Source: CAWEPK01 sp963835595
GTDB taxonomy: Bacteria; Desulfobacterota; Syntrophorhabdia; Syntrophorhabdales; WCHB1-27
Assembly: GCA_963835595.1 (NCBI GenBank)
Contig: CAWIGL010000002.1
Location: 1,302,001 to 1,366,000, forward strand
Direction: 5' to 3'
Length of the DNA: 64,000 nt
The notes under the pieces: model-generated
Seen by the model: only the letters and a program-made list of their open reading frames with translations
What the model was told of the DNA's origin: nothing
Databases searched by the model: none
Made by a program: the position numbers and the translations under genes
Shown: in pieces, positions 42,735 through 53,505 of the stretch
How the letters are laid out: each line of letters starts with the position of its first letter
Numbering within the stretch: the first letter of the stretch is position 1

Positions 42735-43389
42735 ATGATCTGTGTAAGTCTCGCCGAAAAAACCCTCGCCGATTGCCTCGCCGCCCTCAAGGGGCTTCCC
42801 TTTGCCGAGATACGCATGGACATGATGGACTTGACCCCGTCCGAAGTCCGGGCGATCTTCTCCGCCCACCCGAGACTCATAGCGACGTGCAGGCCCGGCA
42901 AGCACCAGGCCGATGTGTGCAGGACGCTCCTCCTGGAGGCGATAGGGGCGGGGGCTGCATACGTAGACGTGGAGGTCCATTGGCCCGCGCCGCTCCGCGA
43001 GGAGATCGTGGCAGCAGCGAAGGCAGCGGGGTGCGCAGTCATCGCCTCGTACCATAACTTTGAGGAGACGCCGGGTCGCGCCACGCTTGAGAAGCTCGTC
43101 TCCGACTGCTTCGGGACGGGCGCCGATTATTGCCAAGATCGCCTGCATGGCCAAAAGTGAGGCGGACAATGCGAGACTTCTCGGCCTCCTCGACGGCGGC
43201 AAAAAGATGGTCGTCATCGGCATGGGGGAGATAGGCAAGGTCACGCGGGTCGCCGCGCCCCTTTCGGGCGGCCTTTTTACCTTCGCGTCCCTGACGAAGG
43301 GGAAGGAGACGGCGGACGGCCAGATCGACAGAGAGACGCTCGAAGCGATATTCAGCAGCCTCGCGCCCCGCAAGGCAGGCGGAGCGTAA
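42735..43389 (+). CDS. aroD: Type I 3-dehydroquinate dehydratase, one frameshift
   Basis: AroD dehydrates 3-dehydroquinate to 3-dehydroshikimate. The first frame shows ICVSLAEK, the Glu-Ile-Arg motif AEIRMDMMDL and catalytic His in ASYHNFEETP. At about 43125 an extra T shifts the frame; the continuation reads GADIAKIACMAKSEAD, whose Lys forms the Schiff base, then VVIGMGEIGKVTR and the C-terminus. Corrected length is about 217 residues, normal for the enzyme. The indel is probably an error, because all catalytic residues remain. Confidence 0.88.
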
Positions 43390-43434
43390 AGGGCGGCGGC
43401 AAAAAGGTAGTAATCCCCCGGCTGCGGCATTAGA

Positions 43435-43629
43435 ATGGAATGGGAGCCGCGCTCATGCCTTACAGACTATTTGGTGGTGGGTCAGTTTGAGTATTGTGCT
43501 CTGTCTCTTCACTTCATGTACTACAACTTTTGCCGGATTCACCACACCTTGAGAGTCACCCCGGCGATGATGGCAGGGGTGACAGATCATGTGTGGGATA
43601 TAAAGGATATCGTCGGACTGATCACATGA
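43435..43629 (+). pseudogene. Transposase remnant (C-terminal fragment)
   Basis: The frame ends LHFMYYNFCRIHHTLRVTP, AMMAGVTDHVWDIKDIV, a C-terminal motif common in IS1-type or related transposases. The upstream part of the gene is missing and no inverted repeats were found, so this is a dead fragment. It marks the edge of the AT-rich patch that follows. Confidence 0.7.
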
Positions 43630-43774
43630 GATGCAGTCTTTTATAAATCTTGATGGCTATCCTATGCACCTTTTCTGCTGTTGCCTGATTTCGATTGCCT
43701 ATAAATGTGGCTATCGCCACGGCAACTGTTGCACACGCTGTCAGCACTACCCCCCCGCCTATAACAACTGACAT
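43622..43774 (-). CDS. Small single-pass membrane protein (50 residues)
   Basis: ATG 43774 to TGA 43622 encodes a 50-residue peptide with one hydrophobic helix (VVIGGGVVLTACATVAVAIA) and a basic C-terminal tail (KVHRIAIKIYKRLHLM). It starts 16 bp after the stop of the larger membrane gene on the same strand, so the two could be an operon. A weak GAG-type ribosome site precedes it. It is too short for family assignment and could be chance, but the topology and placement favour a gene. Confidence 0.45.
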   Translation of the reverse strand: MSVVIGGGVVLTACATVAVAIATFIGNRNQATAEKVHRIAIKIYKRLHLM

Positions 43775-43790
43775 AATTTGTCTCACAGTA

Positions 43791-44411
43791 TTATCCCCCA
43801 TGTTGTTTCTTTAGCATGCCGCGCACGACGGCAGTGGACAGAAGAGAACTGGCCCATAAAACCCAGCACGACCTCCAGGCGACCTCTTCACTCAAAAAAC
43901 CTTTATAGAGAGAACCAACAGAGATTTCTGTGTACAACACAACAAATAGTAATATCTGAATTACAGAAATAATAATCCATGTGACTCTCCCAGATGATTG
44001 TGTCTCCTGAGGTACATCCGTCGTGAGCAATTCATGAGCACACGCTATTTGTAATATAAATCCTGACCACACAAAATCAAGCTGTGTAAGTGCCGATGTC
44101 CAAGGTATTCCGTTGATATGGCAGCATATGAAAACTTTGATCCCTACGGGCGCGAGACCCACTATTAAACTGTACGGGAACCAACCGACTCTTTTCAGTG
44201 CGATTGTTGGAGTCATCTGATATGCGTGTACCATATCATATTTTATCGACAATAAAAACTTTTTTGTAATTATTTTGTTTGTAACCATGAGCAACTGACG
44301 ACAACGGCTTGCCGCCCCTTTTTCAAAATGCGTCACTACCAATATACTGTATACTTTCCTGCTATAAAGAATCTTTACGCCTTTATGCCCTTCTCTCCCA
44401 ATAGTTTTCAT
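43791..44411 (-). CDS. Hypothetical multi-pass membrane protein in an AT-rich patch
   Basis: The 206-residue frame has about four hydrophobic helices (WFPYSLIVGLAPVGIKVFIC, FVWSGFILQIACAHEL, VTWIIISVIQILLFVVLY, WVLWASSLLSTAVV). GC content is clearly below the window average, and codon use (ATA, AAA, TTT) differs from that of the neighbours, which suggests horizontal transfer together with the transposase fragment. The true start may be internal, because the first 40 residues look less natural. No family is recognised. Confidence 0.5.
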   Translation of the reverse strand: MKTIGREGHKGVKILYSRKVYSILVVTHFEKGAASRCRQLLMVTNKIITKKFLLSIKYDMVHAYQMTPTIALKRVGWFPYSLIVGLAPVGIKVFICCHINGIPWTSALTQLDFVWSGFILQIACAHELLTTDVPQETQSSGRVTWIIISVIQILLFVVLYTEISVGSLYKGFLSEEVAWRSCWVLWASSLLSTAVVRGMLKKQHGG

Positions 44412-44550
44412 TTTTCCGTCAAGCGAGAAGAATCTTAGCAGTCAGTAAGGCAGCGGAAACGTTGCCGTTTTGGGTTTGTGAATATTTTCTTTACCTAGTT
44501 TGCCCAGGTCTCGTCAGGCATAACAGGTTGTAATTATTACATATATGCTT

Positions 44551-44566
44551 TGGCATCATTAATGCA
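44551..44566 (+). promoter_or_regulatory. Sigma-54-type promoter of the electron-transfer operon
   Basis: TGGCATCATTAATGCA has GG and GC exactly 10 bases apart, the -24/-12 spacing of sigma-54 promoters (consensus TGGCAC-N5-TTGC). The start would be near 44577, about 30 nt before the first ATG. A sigma-54 activator is encoded at the end of the same gene cluster (53505-54865). Confidence 0.6.
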
Positions 44567-44607
44567 CCGATGGCAATGTTGCATACAGAATGGCAAAGGA
44601 GGGCATC

Positions 44608-45610
44608 ATGGAAAAGAAGGTTTTGCTGATAGACGATGAGGCATCGCTGAGGCGGAGCGTGTCACTGGGACTTATGCAGAAGGGGTATCAGACGGAGCCG
44701 TGCGAGAACGGGATGAAGGCGCTACAGACGCTTGAGATGTACAAGCAGAAGAAGGTTCCCCTCGGATGCGCCATTGTGGATATCAGGCTGCCGGACATCG
44801 ACGGCCTCAAGCTGCTCAAGGTCATAAAATTCAACTACCCCCAGCTACCCGTCATCATTATCACCGGGTACGGGAGCGAGACGATGGCCGAAGAGGCGAA
44901 GACCGCAGACGCCTACCTGGAGAAGCCTTTCAGCATGGAAGACCTTGGAAAGGTCCTCGACGGGATAGAGGCCCCTGCGGAAAAAGCGGCGCCTGCGCCC
45001 CTCCCGAAGGAGTCGGCTGCGGCGGAGCAATCGACGAGCGCCTATGCCCTCGTCCGCCTCGGCAGCGACGCCAACCTGCTCGACGTCTACCGCACCCTCT
45101 ACTACCATAAGAACGTCCTTTATTGCGACGCGACGAGGGGCGACTGCGACCTGGTGCTCCTCGTGCAGGCGCCGGCGCTGGAGCAGGTCAAAGAGGTTGT
45201 GGAAAATGAGATCGGCGCCATAAAAGGCGTAGCCGAGGTCGTCCTTCTTCCCGTGGAGACGCCCATGCTCGCCGACAACGTCATAGACATCATGGGCTCC
45301 GTGGACAAGGCCCTCGGCAAGGACAAGGACGAGAACGTGGCCGCGTCCAACCAGATGGCGAGGACGCGGGATCTCCTCCTACGTCATGCTTGAGGTCGAG
45401 AAGGAAAAGATGGAGGGCATCTATCCGGCCCTCTACTTCAACGACCAGGTGGTCAACTGCGACTGCACGGACGGGAAGTTCAACATCGTCCTCCTCGTCA
45501 AGGGGACGAGCTTCAGCGAGATCGAGAACGCGGTGAGGAACAGGTTCAAGACGATGGACGGCGTGCTGCGGATCAAGGAGTATCCGATCATCACCCTGTT
45601 CGAGACATAA
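44608..45610 (+). CDS. Receiver-domain protein with two RAM-like sensor domains, one frameshift
   Basis: ATG 44608 follows AAGGAGG. Residues 1 to about 120 are a receiver (LLIDDEASLRRS, phospho-Asp in AIVDIRLPDIDGL, Lys in YLEKPFSMEDL). Then come two similar alpha/beta domains like AsnC/Lrp ligand-binding (RAM) folds: SAYALVRLGS-DLVLLVQAP and, after an extra base near 45375, SSYVMLEVEKEKMEG-FNIVLLVKGT. There is no DNA-binding domain, so it probably signals by protein contact, perhaps sensing a metabolite or redox state for the downstream NuoEF module. The frame break is likely a sequence error. Confidence 0.75.
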
Positions 45611-45631
45611 AATCCGGATTGGAGAGGAGCT

Positions 45632-46141
45632 ATGCTGCAAGTCGAAAGATCAAGGCAGGAGAAATCGGAAGGCGGGTTTTCGAGCTTCAAGGTCGAGCTG
45701 TGGAAGTACCAGGGAGAGATGGGCGCCCTTATACCCCTGCTTCAGTCTGCGCAGGACGCCTACGGCTATATCCCGGAGTCGGCCATCGACCACATCAGCC
45801 AGATCGTGGGTACGCCGGCAGCGGAGATCTACGGCGTCATCACCTTTTACTCCCAGTTCCGCCTCAAGCCGATGGGGAAGAACATCATCAAGGTCTGCGA
45901 CGGCACTGCGTGCCACGTGAACTCCTCGACGGGGATCATCAAGACCATCGAGAACGAGCTGGGCGTCGTCGGCGACGAGACGACTGAGGACGGGCTGTTC
46001 ACCGTGCAGAAGGTGGCGTGCCTCGGCTGCTGCTCGCTGTCGCCCGTCGTCATGATAAACGGTGAGACCTTCGGCCTGCTGACGCCCAAGAAGGTCCGGC
46101 AACTGCTGAAAGAGTACTGGGAGAGCGAGCCGCAAGGATAG
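45632..46141 (+). CDS. nuoE: NuoE-like [2Fe-2S] subunit of an NAD-linked oxidoreductase
   Basis: The 169-residue protein belongs to the 24-kDa NuoE/HndA/HydC thioredoxin-like ferredoxins. It has ALIPLLQSAQDAYGYIPE, EIYGVITFYSQFR, and four cluster-binding Cys in VCDGTACHVNSS and VACLGCC. Such subunits pass electrons to or from the NuoF flavoprotein. It is followed 54 bp later by nuoF, and no membrane subunits of complex I are present, so it belongs to a soluble enzyme such as a bifurcating hydrogenase or formate dehydrogenase. Confidence 0.92.
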   Translation: MLQVERSRQEKSEGGFSSFKVELWKYQGEMGALIPLLQSAQDAYGYIPESAIDHISQIVGTPAAEIYGVITFYSQFRLKPMGKNIIKVCDGTACHVNSSTGIIKTIENELGVVGDETTEDGLFTVQKVACLGCCSLSPVVMINGETFGLLTPKKVRQLLKEYWESEPQG

Positions 46142-46195
46142 GGTAGACGGCGGGGGGCAACCGGAAACGACATAAGGAAACGTGGAGAGCGCAGG

Positions 46196-47962
<1,767 letters not shown>

Positions 47963-47976
47963 AGTGGAGACGAGCG

Positions 47977-50900
47977 ATGACGGAACCATTGAAGATAAAG
48001 ATAAACGACAAGGAATACGCGGCCAATCCGGGGGACACGATACTCGACGTCATCCGGAGATACGATGTAGACACCATACCGACGCTCTGCCACGACCCGA
48101 AGCTCCCCCCTTACGGCTCCTGCTACCTGTGCGTCGTGGAGGTGGAGGGCCTGGCGAAGCTGGTCCCCTCCTGCTCGAGCCCGGTGACGCCTGGGATGGC
48201 CGTCCATACGAACAATGACCGGATCGCCGAGTCGAGAAGGACTGCCCTTGAGCTGCTCCTTTCCAACCATTATGCCGACTGCCTCGGCCCGTGCACGCAG
48301 ACATGCCCGGCGGGCGTAGACGTCCAGGGGTATATCGCCCTCATGTCGATGGGGCGCTACAGGGACGCGGTGAGGCTCATCAAGGAGAAGAACCCGCTGC
48401 CGGCCGTCTGCGGCCGCGTCTGCGTCAGAGAGTGCGAGACGGCCTGCCGGCGGAACCTCGTTGACGACAGGGTCGGCATCGACTACCTGAAAAGGTACGC
48501 ATCCGACATCGACCTTCAAAACCCGTGGGTCCCGGAGCTGCCGCCGAGGAACGGCAAGAAGGTGGCCGTCGTCGGCGGAGGCCCCGCCGGTCTCACGGCC
48601 GCCTACTACCTCACCCTGAAAGGCTACGCGCCGACCATATTCGAAAGCCTCCCCAAGCTGGGCGGCATGTTGCGCTACGGCATCCCTGAGTACCGCCTGC
48701 CAAAGGCGCTCCTCGACAGGGAGATAAAATGGATCACCGACCTGGGCGTCGAGGTGCGCACGGGCGCGAAGCTCGGCAGGGACTTCAGCCTCGATTCCCT
48801 GAAGCAGGGTTACGACGCGGTCTTTCTGGCACTCGGAGCACAGAAGGCGAAGACGATGGGCGTGGCCGATGAGGATAAGACGCAAGGCGTCCTCGGCGGC
48901 GTCGATTTCCTCGGCCGGATGCAGTCCGACAAGCCGCCGGCAATATACGGCACAGTCGTCGTCGTTGGAGGCGGGAACACGGCCGTAGACGCGGCCAGGA
49001 CGAGCCTGCGGATCGGCGCGAAGAAGGTCATCATCCTCTACCGCAGGACGATAAGCGAGATGCCGGCCCACCCGATGGAGGTCGAGGCGGCAGCCGAGGA
49101 AGGCGTCGAGATGACCTTCCTCTCCGCCCCGGTCTCTATCGTTGCGAAGGACGGCAAGCTCCAGGCGCTGCGCTGCAACCGCATGGAGCTCGGTGAGACG
49201 GACGCGAGCGGGCGGCGCAGCCCGAAGCCCATCGCAGACTCGGAGTACGACATACCCTGCGATTTCGTCATATCGGCCATCGGCCAGGACATCGACCTGG
49301 GGAAGATAGACGCAGACAGCGGCCTCAAGACAACGCGCGCAAAGGCGATAGTCATCGACAAGGAGTCTTTCGCAACCTCGATCCCAGGTGTTTTCGCCGG
49401 CGGCGACGTTGCGACGGGGCCGGCGGTCGCCATCGACGCCATCGCCCACGGCAGGGCAGCGGCCCTCGCCATCGACCGGTACATACAGACGGGCAAGGCA
49501 GGGAACGGGGCAAGGCCCTTCGTCTCCAGGAAGGACGCCTTCGGCGAGATACCCCAGAGCGAGTTCGCCCAGATGAAGCGCATCGATAAGGAGCGTATGG
49601 CCGAGATGGCTGTTGGGGAGAGGGTCAAGGGGCAGGCGGAGGTAGAGCTCGGGTTCACCGACGCCCAGGTCGCAAACGAGACCGCCCGGTGCCTCGAATG
49701 CGGCTGCACGGCCTATTTCGACTGCGACCTCCGCAAGTACGCGACCGCATTCGGCGTAGATATCTCGAAGTTCACGGGGGATACACGCAAATTCAAGGTG
49801 GACGCGAGCCACCCCCTCATTACCCTCGACCCGAACAAGTGCATCAACTGCGGCCGGTGCGTCAGGACGTGCTCCGAGATACTGCGCATATCCGCCCTCG
49901 GCTTCGTCAACAGGGGCTTCAAGTCCGTAGTCAAGCCGTCGATGGAGAAATCCCTCTTGCAGACGAACTGCGTCTCCTGCGGCAACTGCATCGCCGCCTG
50001 CCCGACAGGGGCCATTACAGAGAAGATGCCCTTCCGCAAGCCGGGGCCGTGGGCGTTCGAGGAGAAGGAATCGGTCTGCACCTTCTGCTCGGTCGGGTGC
50101 GTCCTCAATTACCGCGTCTTCGGCGACGGTCTTTTCACCGTCTCGAACGCGAACGGGACGTCCCACAATAAGGGATACCTCTGCCCCAAGGGGCGCTTCG
50201 GCTACAGGTACATGATGGAGAAGGACCGGCTGCTCAAGCCGCTCATCAGGAAGCGCGGCAGGTGGCAGGAGGCGACGTGGGATGAGGCGATCAAGTATAC
50301 GGGCCGGAGGCTCAAGGAGGTCATCGCAAGCTCCGGCGCAAAATCCGTAGCCGCCTTCGCTTCTCCGAAGATGAAGAACGAAGACCTCTACCTGTTGCAG
50401 AAGTTCGTCAGGGCGGGTCTCAAGACGAACAATATAGGCAGCTTCTCCGGCCTTAGCAACGGCATAGAGAAGAACGGCCTCGACGCAATGCTCGGCCTCA
50501 CCGTCTCGACTGCGACGATGGACGACCTCAAGGCGGCCAACGTCATAATCGTGATAAACGCAGACCCCGGCCAGGACAACCTGATTGCGGAGCTGAAGAT
50601 AAAGGCTGCCCTCAAGAGGGGCGCAAAGGTCGTCACCGTGGCATCTTCCGAGATACCCCTTGTCAAGTTCTCGGACCTCTGGATAGACTCGAAGCGCGGC
50701 GCCAACACGGCCCTCGTGAACGGCATCTGCCGCTCCATCATCGAAAAGAAGCGGGAAGACGCCGCTTTCATCGCCGGCCGGACCGAAGGGTTCGAGGCGT
50801 TCAGGAAGGCGACGGCCGGCTTCGACGCGGGGCTGGTCTCGGAGATAACCGGGGTGAGCAGGGGGAGGCTCGCAAGCCTCTTCGACCTCGCCGGCGACCC

Positions 50901-51741
50901 GGCAAACAACGTAGTCGTCGTCTACGGCATCGACACGCTTTGGGACAGGTCGAAGAACGACCTCCAGGCCATCGGCAACTACATGATGCTTACCGGCAGG
51001 GTAGCGAAGCCGGGCAACGGCATCATCCTCCTGCGGGATTACGCGAACGCCCAGGGTCTGCTGGACATGGGCGTCGATCCCCGGTATCTGCCAGGGTACG
51101 TGAAGCCCGGCGACGCGAAGGGCATCGCGGCCCTTGAGAAGCTCTGGGGCGTCTCCCTGCAAGACGTTTTCAAGCCGGTCGATCTCAGGGACGCTATGGA
51201 GAAGGACACGATAAAGGCGCTCATCGTCTTCGGCGAGGACCCGCTTTTTGCCGCCTCTAAGCTAAAGCTGACGGGCGGGGCCGAGTTCATGGTCGTAGTC
51301 GACTCCTTCATGACGGAAACGGCGAAGCAGGCCGACGTTGTGCTGCCCGCCCCGCTGCCCATCGAGACGGACGGCACGGTGACTGCGTGCGACCGGAGGG
51401 TGCAGAAGACGGCAGGGATATTCAAGCCGGCGACAGGCATGGAGAACAGGCAGATCGTCGAGGCCCTGGCCAAGGCGATGGGCGTCGAGCCGGCCCCGAA
51501 GGGCGCGAAGGCAGTCGCCGACGAGATAGGGAAGGCCGTCCCCTTATATAAGAAACTCGCGGAGGGCGGCTTCTGGGGCAAAGGCCTCTTCGAGAAGGGA
51601 TTTATGACGGACGACGGCAAAGGGCATTTCGCTGTTTTCGAGCTCGACGTGACCCCGCCTTACGGAGAGAAGGAGCGCTGCCTTTTCGATGAGAACTACT
51701 TCGATACGACGGTCGGGAAGCAGATAGGAAGAGGCATATAG
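47977..51741 (+). CDS. 1254-residue fusion: NuoG-type [2Fe-2S] + GltD-like FAD/NAD(P) module + ferredoxin + FdhA-like domain lacking Sec/Cys
   Basis: The domains come in order. Residues 1-80 are a plant-type [2Fe-2S] domain (Cys38, 49, 52, 66). Residues 95-500 form a GltD/NfnB-like module with Cys clusters (102-110 and 145-157), the FAD motif VVGGGPAG near 200 and the NAD(P) motif VVVVGGGNTAVDAA near 330. Residues 615-680 are a 2[4Fe-4S] ferredoxin. From 695 to the end is an FdhA-like domain with its [4Fe-4S] site (Cys700, 703, 707, 735). Aligned to FdhF, the Sec position is Ser826 and the next His is Asn827, and the C-terminal dinucleotide-binding domain is short. Formate chemistry is therefore doubtful. 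Electron confurcation with NuoEF is more likely (inference). Confidence 0.88.
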   Translation: MTEPLKIKINDKEYAANPGDTILDVIRRYDVDTIPTLCHDPKLPPYGSCYLCVVEVEGLAKLVPSCSSPVTPGMAVHTNNDRIAESRRTALELLLSNHYADCLGPCTQTCPAGVDVQGYIALMSMGRYRDAVRLIKEKNPLPAVCGRVCVRECETACRRNLVDDRVGIDYLKRYASDIDLQNPWVPELPPRNGKKVAVVGGGPAGLTAAYYLTLKGYAPTIFESLPKLGGMLRYGIPEYRLPKALLDREIKWITDLGVEVRTGAKLGRDFSLDSLKQGYDAVFLALGAQKAKTMGVADEDKTQGVLGGVDFLGRMQSDKPPAIYGTVVVVGGGNTAVDAARTSLRIGAKKVIILYRRTISEMPAHPMEVEAAAEEGVEMTFLSAPVSIVAKDGKLQALRCNRMELGETDASGRRSPKPIADSEYDIPCDFVISAIGQDIDLGKIDADSGLKTTRAKAIVIDKESFATSIPGVFAGGDVATGPAVAIDAIAHGRAAALAIDRYIQTGKAGNGARPFVSRKDAFGEIPQSEFAQMKRIDKERMAEMAVGERVKGQAEVELGFTDAQVANETARCLECGCTAYFDCDLRKYATAFGVDISKFTGDTRKFKVDASHPLITLDPNKCINCGRCVRTCSEILRISALGFVNRGFKSVVKPSMEKSLLQTNCVSCGNCIAACPTGAITEKMPFRKPGPWAFEEKESVCTFCSVGCVLNYRVFGDGLFTVSNANGTSHNKGYLCPKGRFGYRYMMEKDRLLKPLIRKRGRWQEATWDEAIKYTGRRLKEVIASSGAKSVAAFASPKMKNEDLYLLQKFVRAGLKTNNIGSFSGLSNGIEKNGLDAMLGLTVSTATMDDLKAANVIIVINADPGQDNLIAELKIKAALKRGAKVVTVASSEIPLVKFSDLWIDSKRGANTALVNGICRSIIEKKREDAAFIAGRTEGFEAFRKATAGFDAGLVSEITGVSRGRLASLFDLAGDPANNVVVVYGIDTLWDRSKNDLQAIGNYMMLTGRVAKPGNGIILLRDYANAQGLLDMGVDPRYLPGYVKPGDAKGIAALEKLWGVSLQDVFKPVDLRDAMEKDTIKALIVFGEDPLFAASKLKLTGGAEFMVVVDSFMTETAKQADVVLPAPLPIETDGTVTACDRRVQKTAGIFKPATGMENRQIVEALAKAMGVEPAPKGAKAVADEIGKAVPLYKKLAEGGFWGKGLFEKGFMTDDGKGHFAVFELDVTPPYGEKERCLFDENYFDTTVGKQIGRGI

Positions 51742-51840
51742 GCAGCGTATGAGCGGACCTGATCGAAGGGTCGAGGGAATGCCGGCGGGTGGTATTTATG
51801 ATATAGTATTTACGCAAAAGGCCGCAAAGAGAGGAAAAAC

Positions 51841-53505
51841 ATGGCGCGTCCTGATCGGGGAAGGCTTGAGAAAGTCCTGAAAAACGGGGAGCGGGGCGGA
51901 ACGGAAAGGCCCGCGCCGGGTGCATCGAGCTGGATGTACAAGGAGCTGTTCGAGAAGGCGCCTACGCCGCTTCTCATCTCCCGGCTCAACGGGGAGATCA
52001 TAGAGGCCAACCCCGCTTTTTACAGGCTCCTCGATTACCCGGCCGACGGCTTGGACGGTCTGAGCTTCGCCAGGGACAACCTCTATGAGAAACCCGAGCT
52101 GCGGTCCGCTATCCAACAGAAGCTGTTCGAAGAAGGCATTGTGGACAGTTTCGAGCTGAACCTCCTGGACAGGCACGGCAACCCCGTGCCCGTCCTCGTC
52201 TCTTACGTACTCATCGACTTCGGCGGAGAGCGCTGCATAGAGTCCGCCTACAAGAACATCAGCCTGCGCAAAGACCTCGAAAAGAGGCTGATCGAGCATA
52301 ACGACAGCCTGGAGCAGAGCGTCCGCCAGCGGACCGTCGATCTGGAAAGCCAGAAGGACCTCCTGGTCAAAAAGAACCAGGAGCTTACGGTGATGGCCGA
52401 TAAGCTGAAGGAGCACAAGACAAGGCTCCAGACCCTATTCAACGCCATCACGGACACCGTCACCGTTATCGACGCAGACTTCAACATACTGATGAGCAAC
52501 AAGAAACAGATCGGCAACAGGGGCAAGTGCTACAAGAAGGTCTTCGGCCAGGAAGACCGGTGCCAGGACTGCCTCGCCGAAAGGGTCTTCACGGAGAGGA
52601 TTTACATCTCTGCCGAAAAGGTCGTCGATGACGAGTACTACCTTCTCCAGGCATACCCGATCTTCGACACGGAAGGCAGCATACGGGGCATCCTGGAGAT
52701 ATCGAGGCTCATCACGAAGGAAAAGAACATGGAGCGCCAGCTCCTCCAGGCGGACAAGCTGGCCTCCCTCGGACAGCTCGTCTCCGGCATCGGCCACGAG
52801 ATCAACAACCCGAACACCTTCATCCGGGGCAACCTGTTTATCGTCCAGGAGGCGATGCGCGACATCTTCCCTATCCTCGACGATTACTACAAGGCGCACC
52901 CGGAGCTTAAGGTCGCGCGCCTCAACTACGAGATCTTCAGGCAGAACATCCCGGTCCTGATAGAGGACATGGTCGAGGGCGCGAACCGGATCAAGGGGAT
53001 CGTCGACGGCCTCCGCAAGTTCGGGAAGAGGGACGAGGGGTTCCTGAACGAGATCGTCAGCCTGAACCTCGTCACGGAAAGCTGCCTCAGGCTCGTCGAC
53101 AACCAGATCAGGCGCACCGCTGACGTAAAGGTCAGCCTCGACGACGACCTGCCGGCGGTCATGGGCAACTCGCAGAAGCTTCAGCAGGTGATACTCAATA
53201 TAATCATCAACGCGTCGCAGGCCATCGACAAGCAGCGCGGGACGATCAAGGTATCGACGCGCTTCGACGGCAAAGAGGTGGTGCTCAGGGTGAAAGACAA
53301 CGGCAAAGGCATGGACGAAAAGACGATAAGCCAGATTTTCGATCCATTTTTCACGACGAAGAGACACCAGGGCGGGACGGGCCTTGGCCTCTCCATCGCC
53401 TACGGCATCATAAAAGAGCACAAAGGCAGGATAGAAGTAGTCAGTGAGATTGGGGTGGGGACCACTTTCTGCATCTACCTCCCTCTGGCGAGCGCGGAGG
53501 GGTAA
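51841..53505 (+). CDS. Soluble PAS-PAS histidine kinase with Cys-rich second PAS
   Basis: The 554-residue kinase has no membrane helix. PAS 1 covers about 33-145. A coiled coil (150-200) follows, then PAS 2 (200-295) with Cys230-x10-Cys241-x2-Cys244 (GKCYKKVFGQEDRCQDC), which could hold an Fe-S centre or form redox disulfides. The kinase core has His319 (GIGHEINNPN), NIIINASQAI, DNGKGMD and GGTGLGLSI. Its place behind the electron-transfer genes suggests it reads cytoplasmic redox state. It abuts the sigma-54 activator gene, sharing the last bases. Confidence 0.88.
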   Translation: MARPDRGRLEKVLKNGERGGTERPAPGASSWMYKELFEKAPTPLLISRLNGEIIEANPAFYRLLDYPADGLDGLSFARDNLYEKPELRSAIQQKLFEEGIVDSFELNLLDRHGNPVPVLVSYVLIDFGGERCIESAYKNISLRKDLEKRLIEHNDSLEQSVRQRTVDLESQKDLLVKKNQELTVMADKLKEHKTRLQTLFNAITDTVTVIDADFNILMSNKKQIGNRGKCYKKVFGQEDRCQDCLAERVFTERIYISAEKVVDDEYYLLQAYPIFDTEGSIRGILEISRLITKEKNMERQLLQADKLASLGQLVSGIGHEINNPNTFIRGNLFIVQEAMRDIFPILDDYYKAHPELKVARLNYEIFRQNIPVLIEDMVEGANRIKGIVDGLRKFGKRDEGFLNEIVSLNLVTESCLRLVDNQIRRTADVKVSLDDDLPAVMGNSQKLQQVILNIIINASQAIDKQRGTIKVSTRFDGKEVVLRVKDNGKGMDEKTISQIFDPFFTTKRHQGGTGLGLSIAYGIIKEHKGRIEVVSEIGVGTTFCIYLPLASAEG

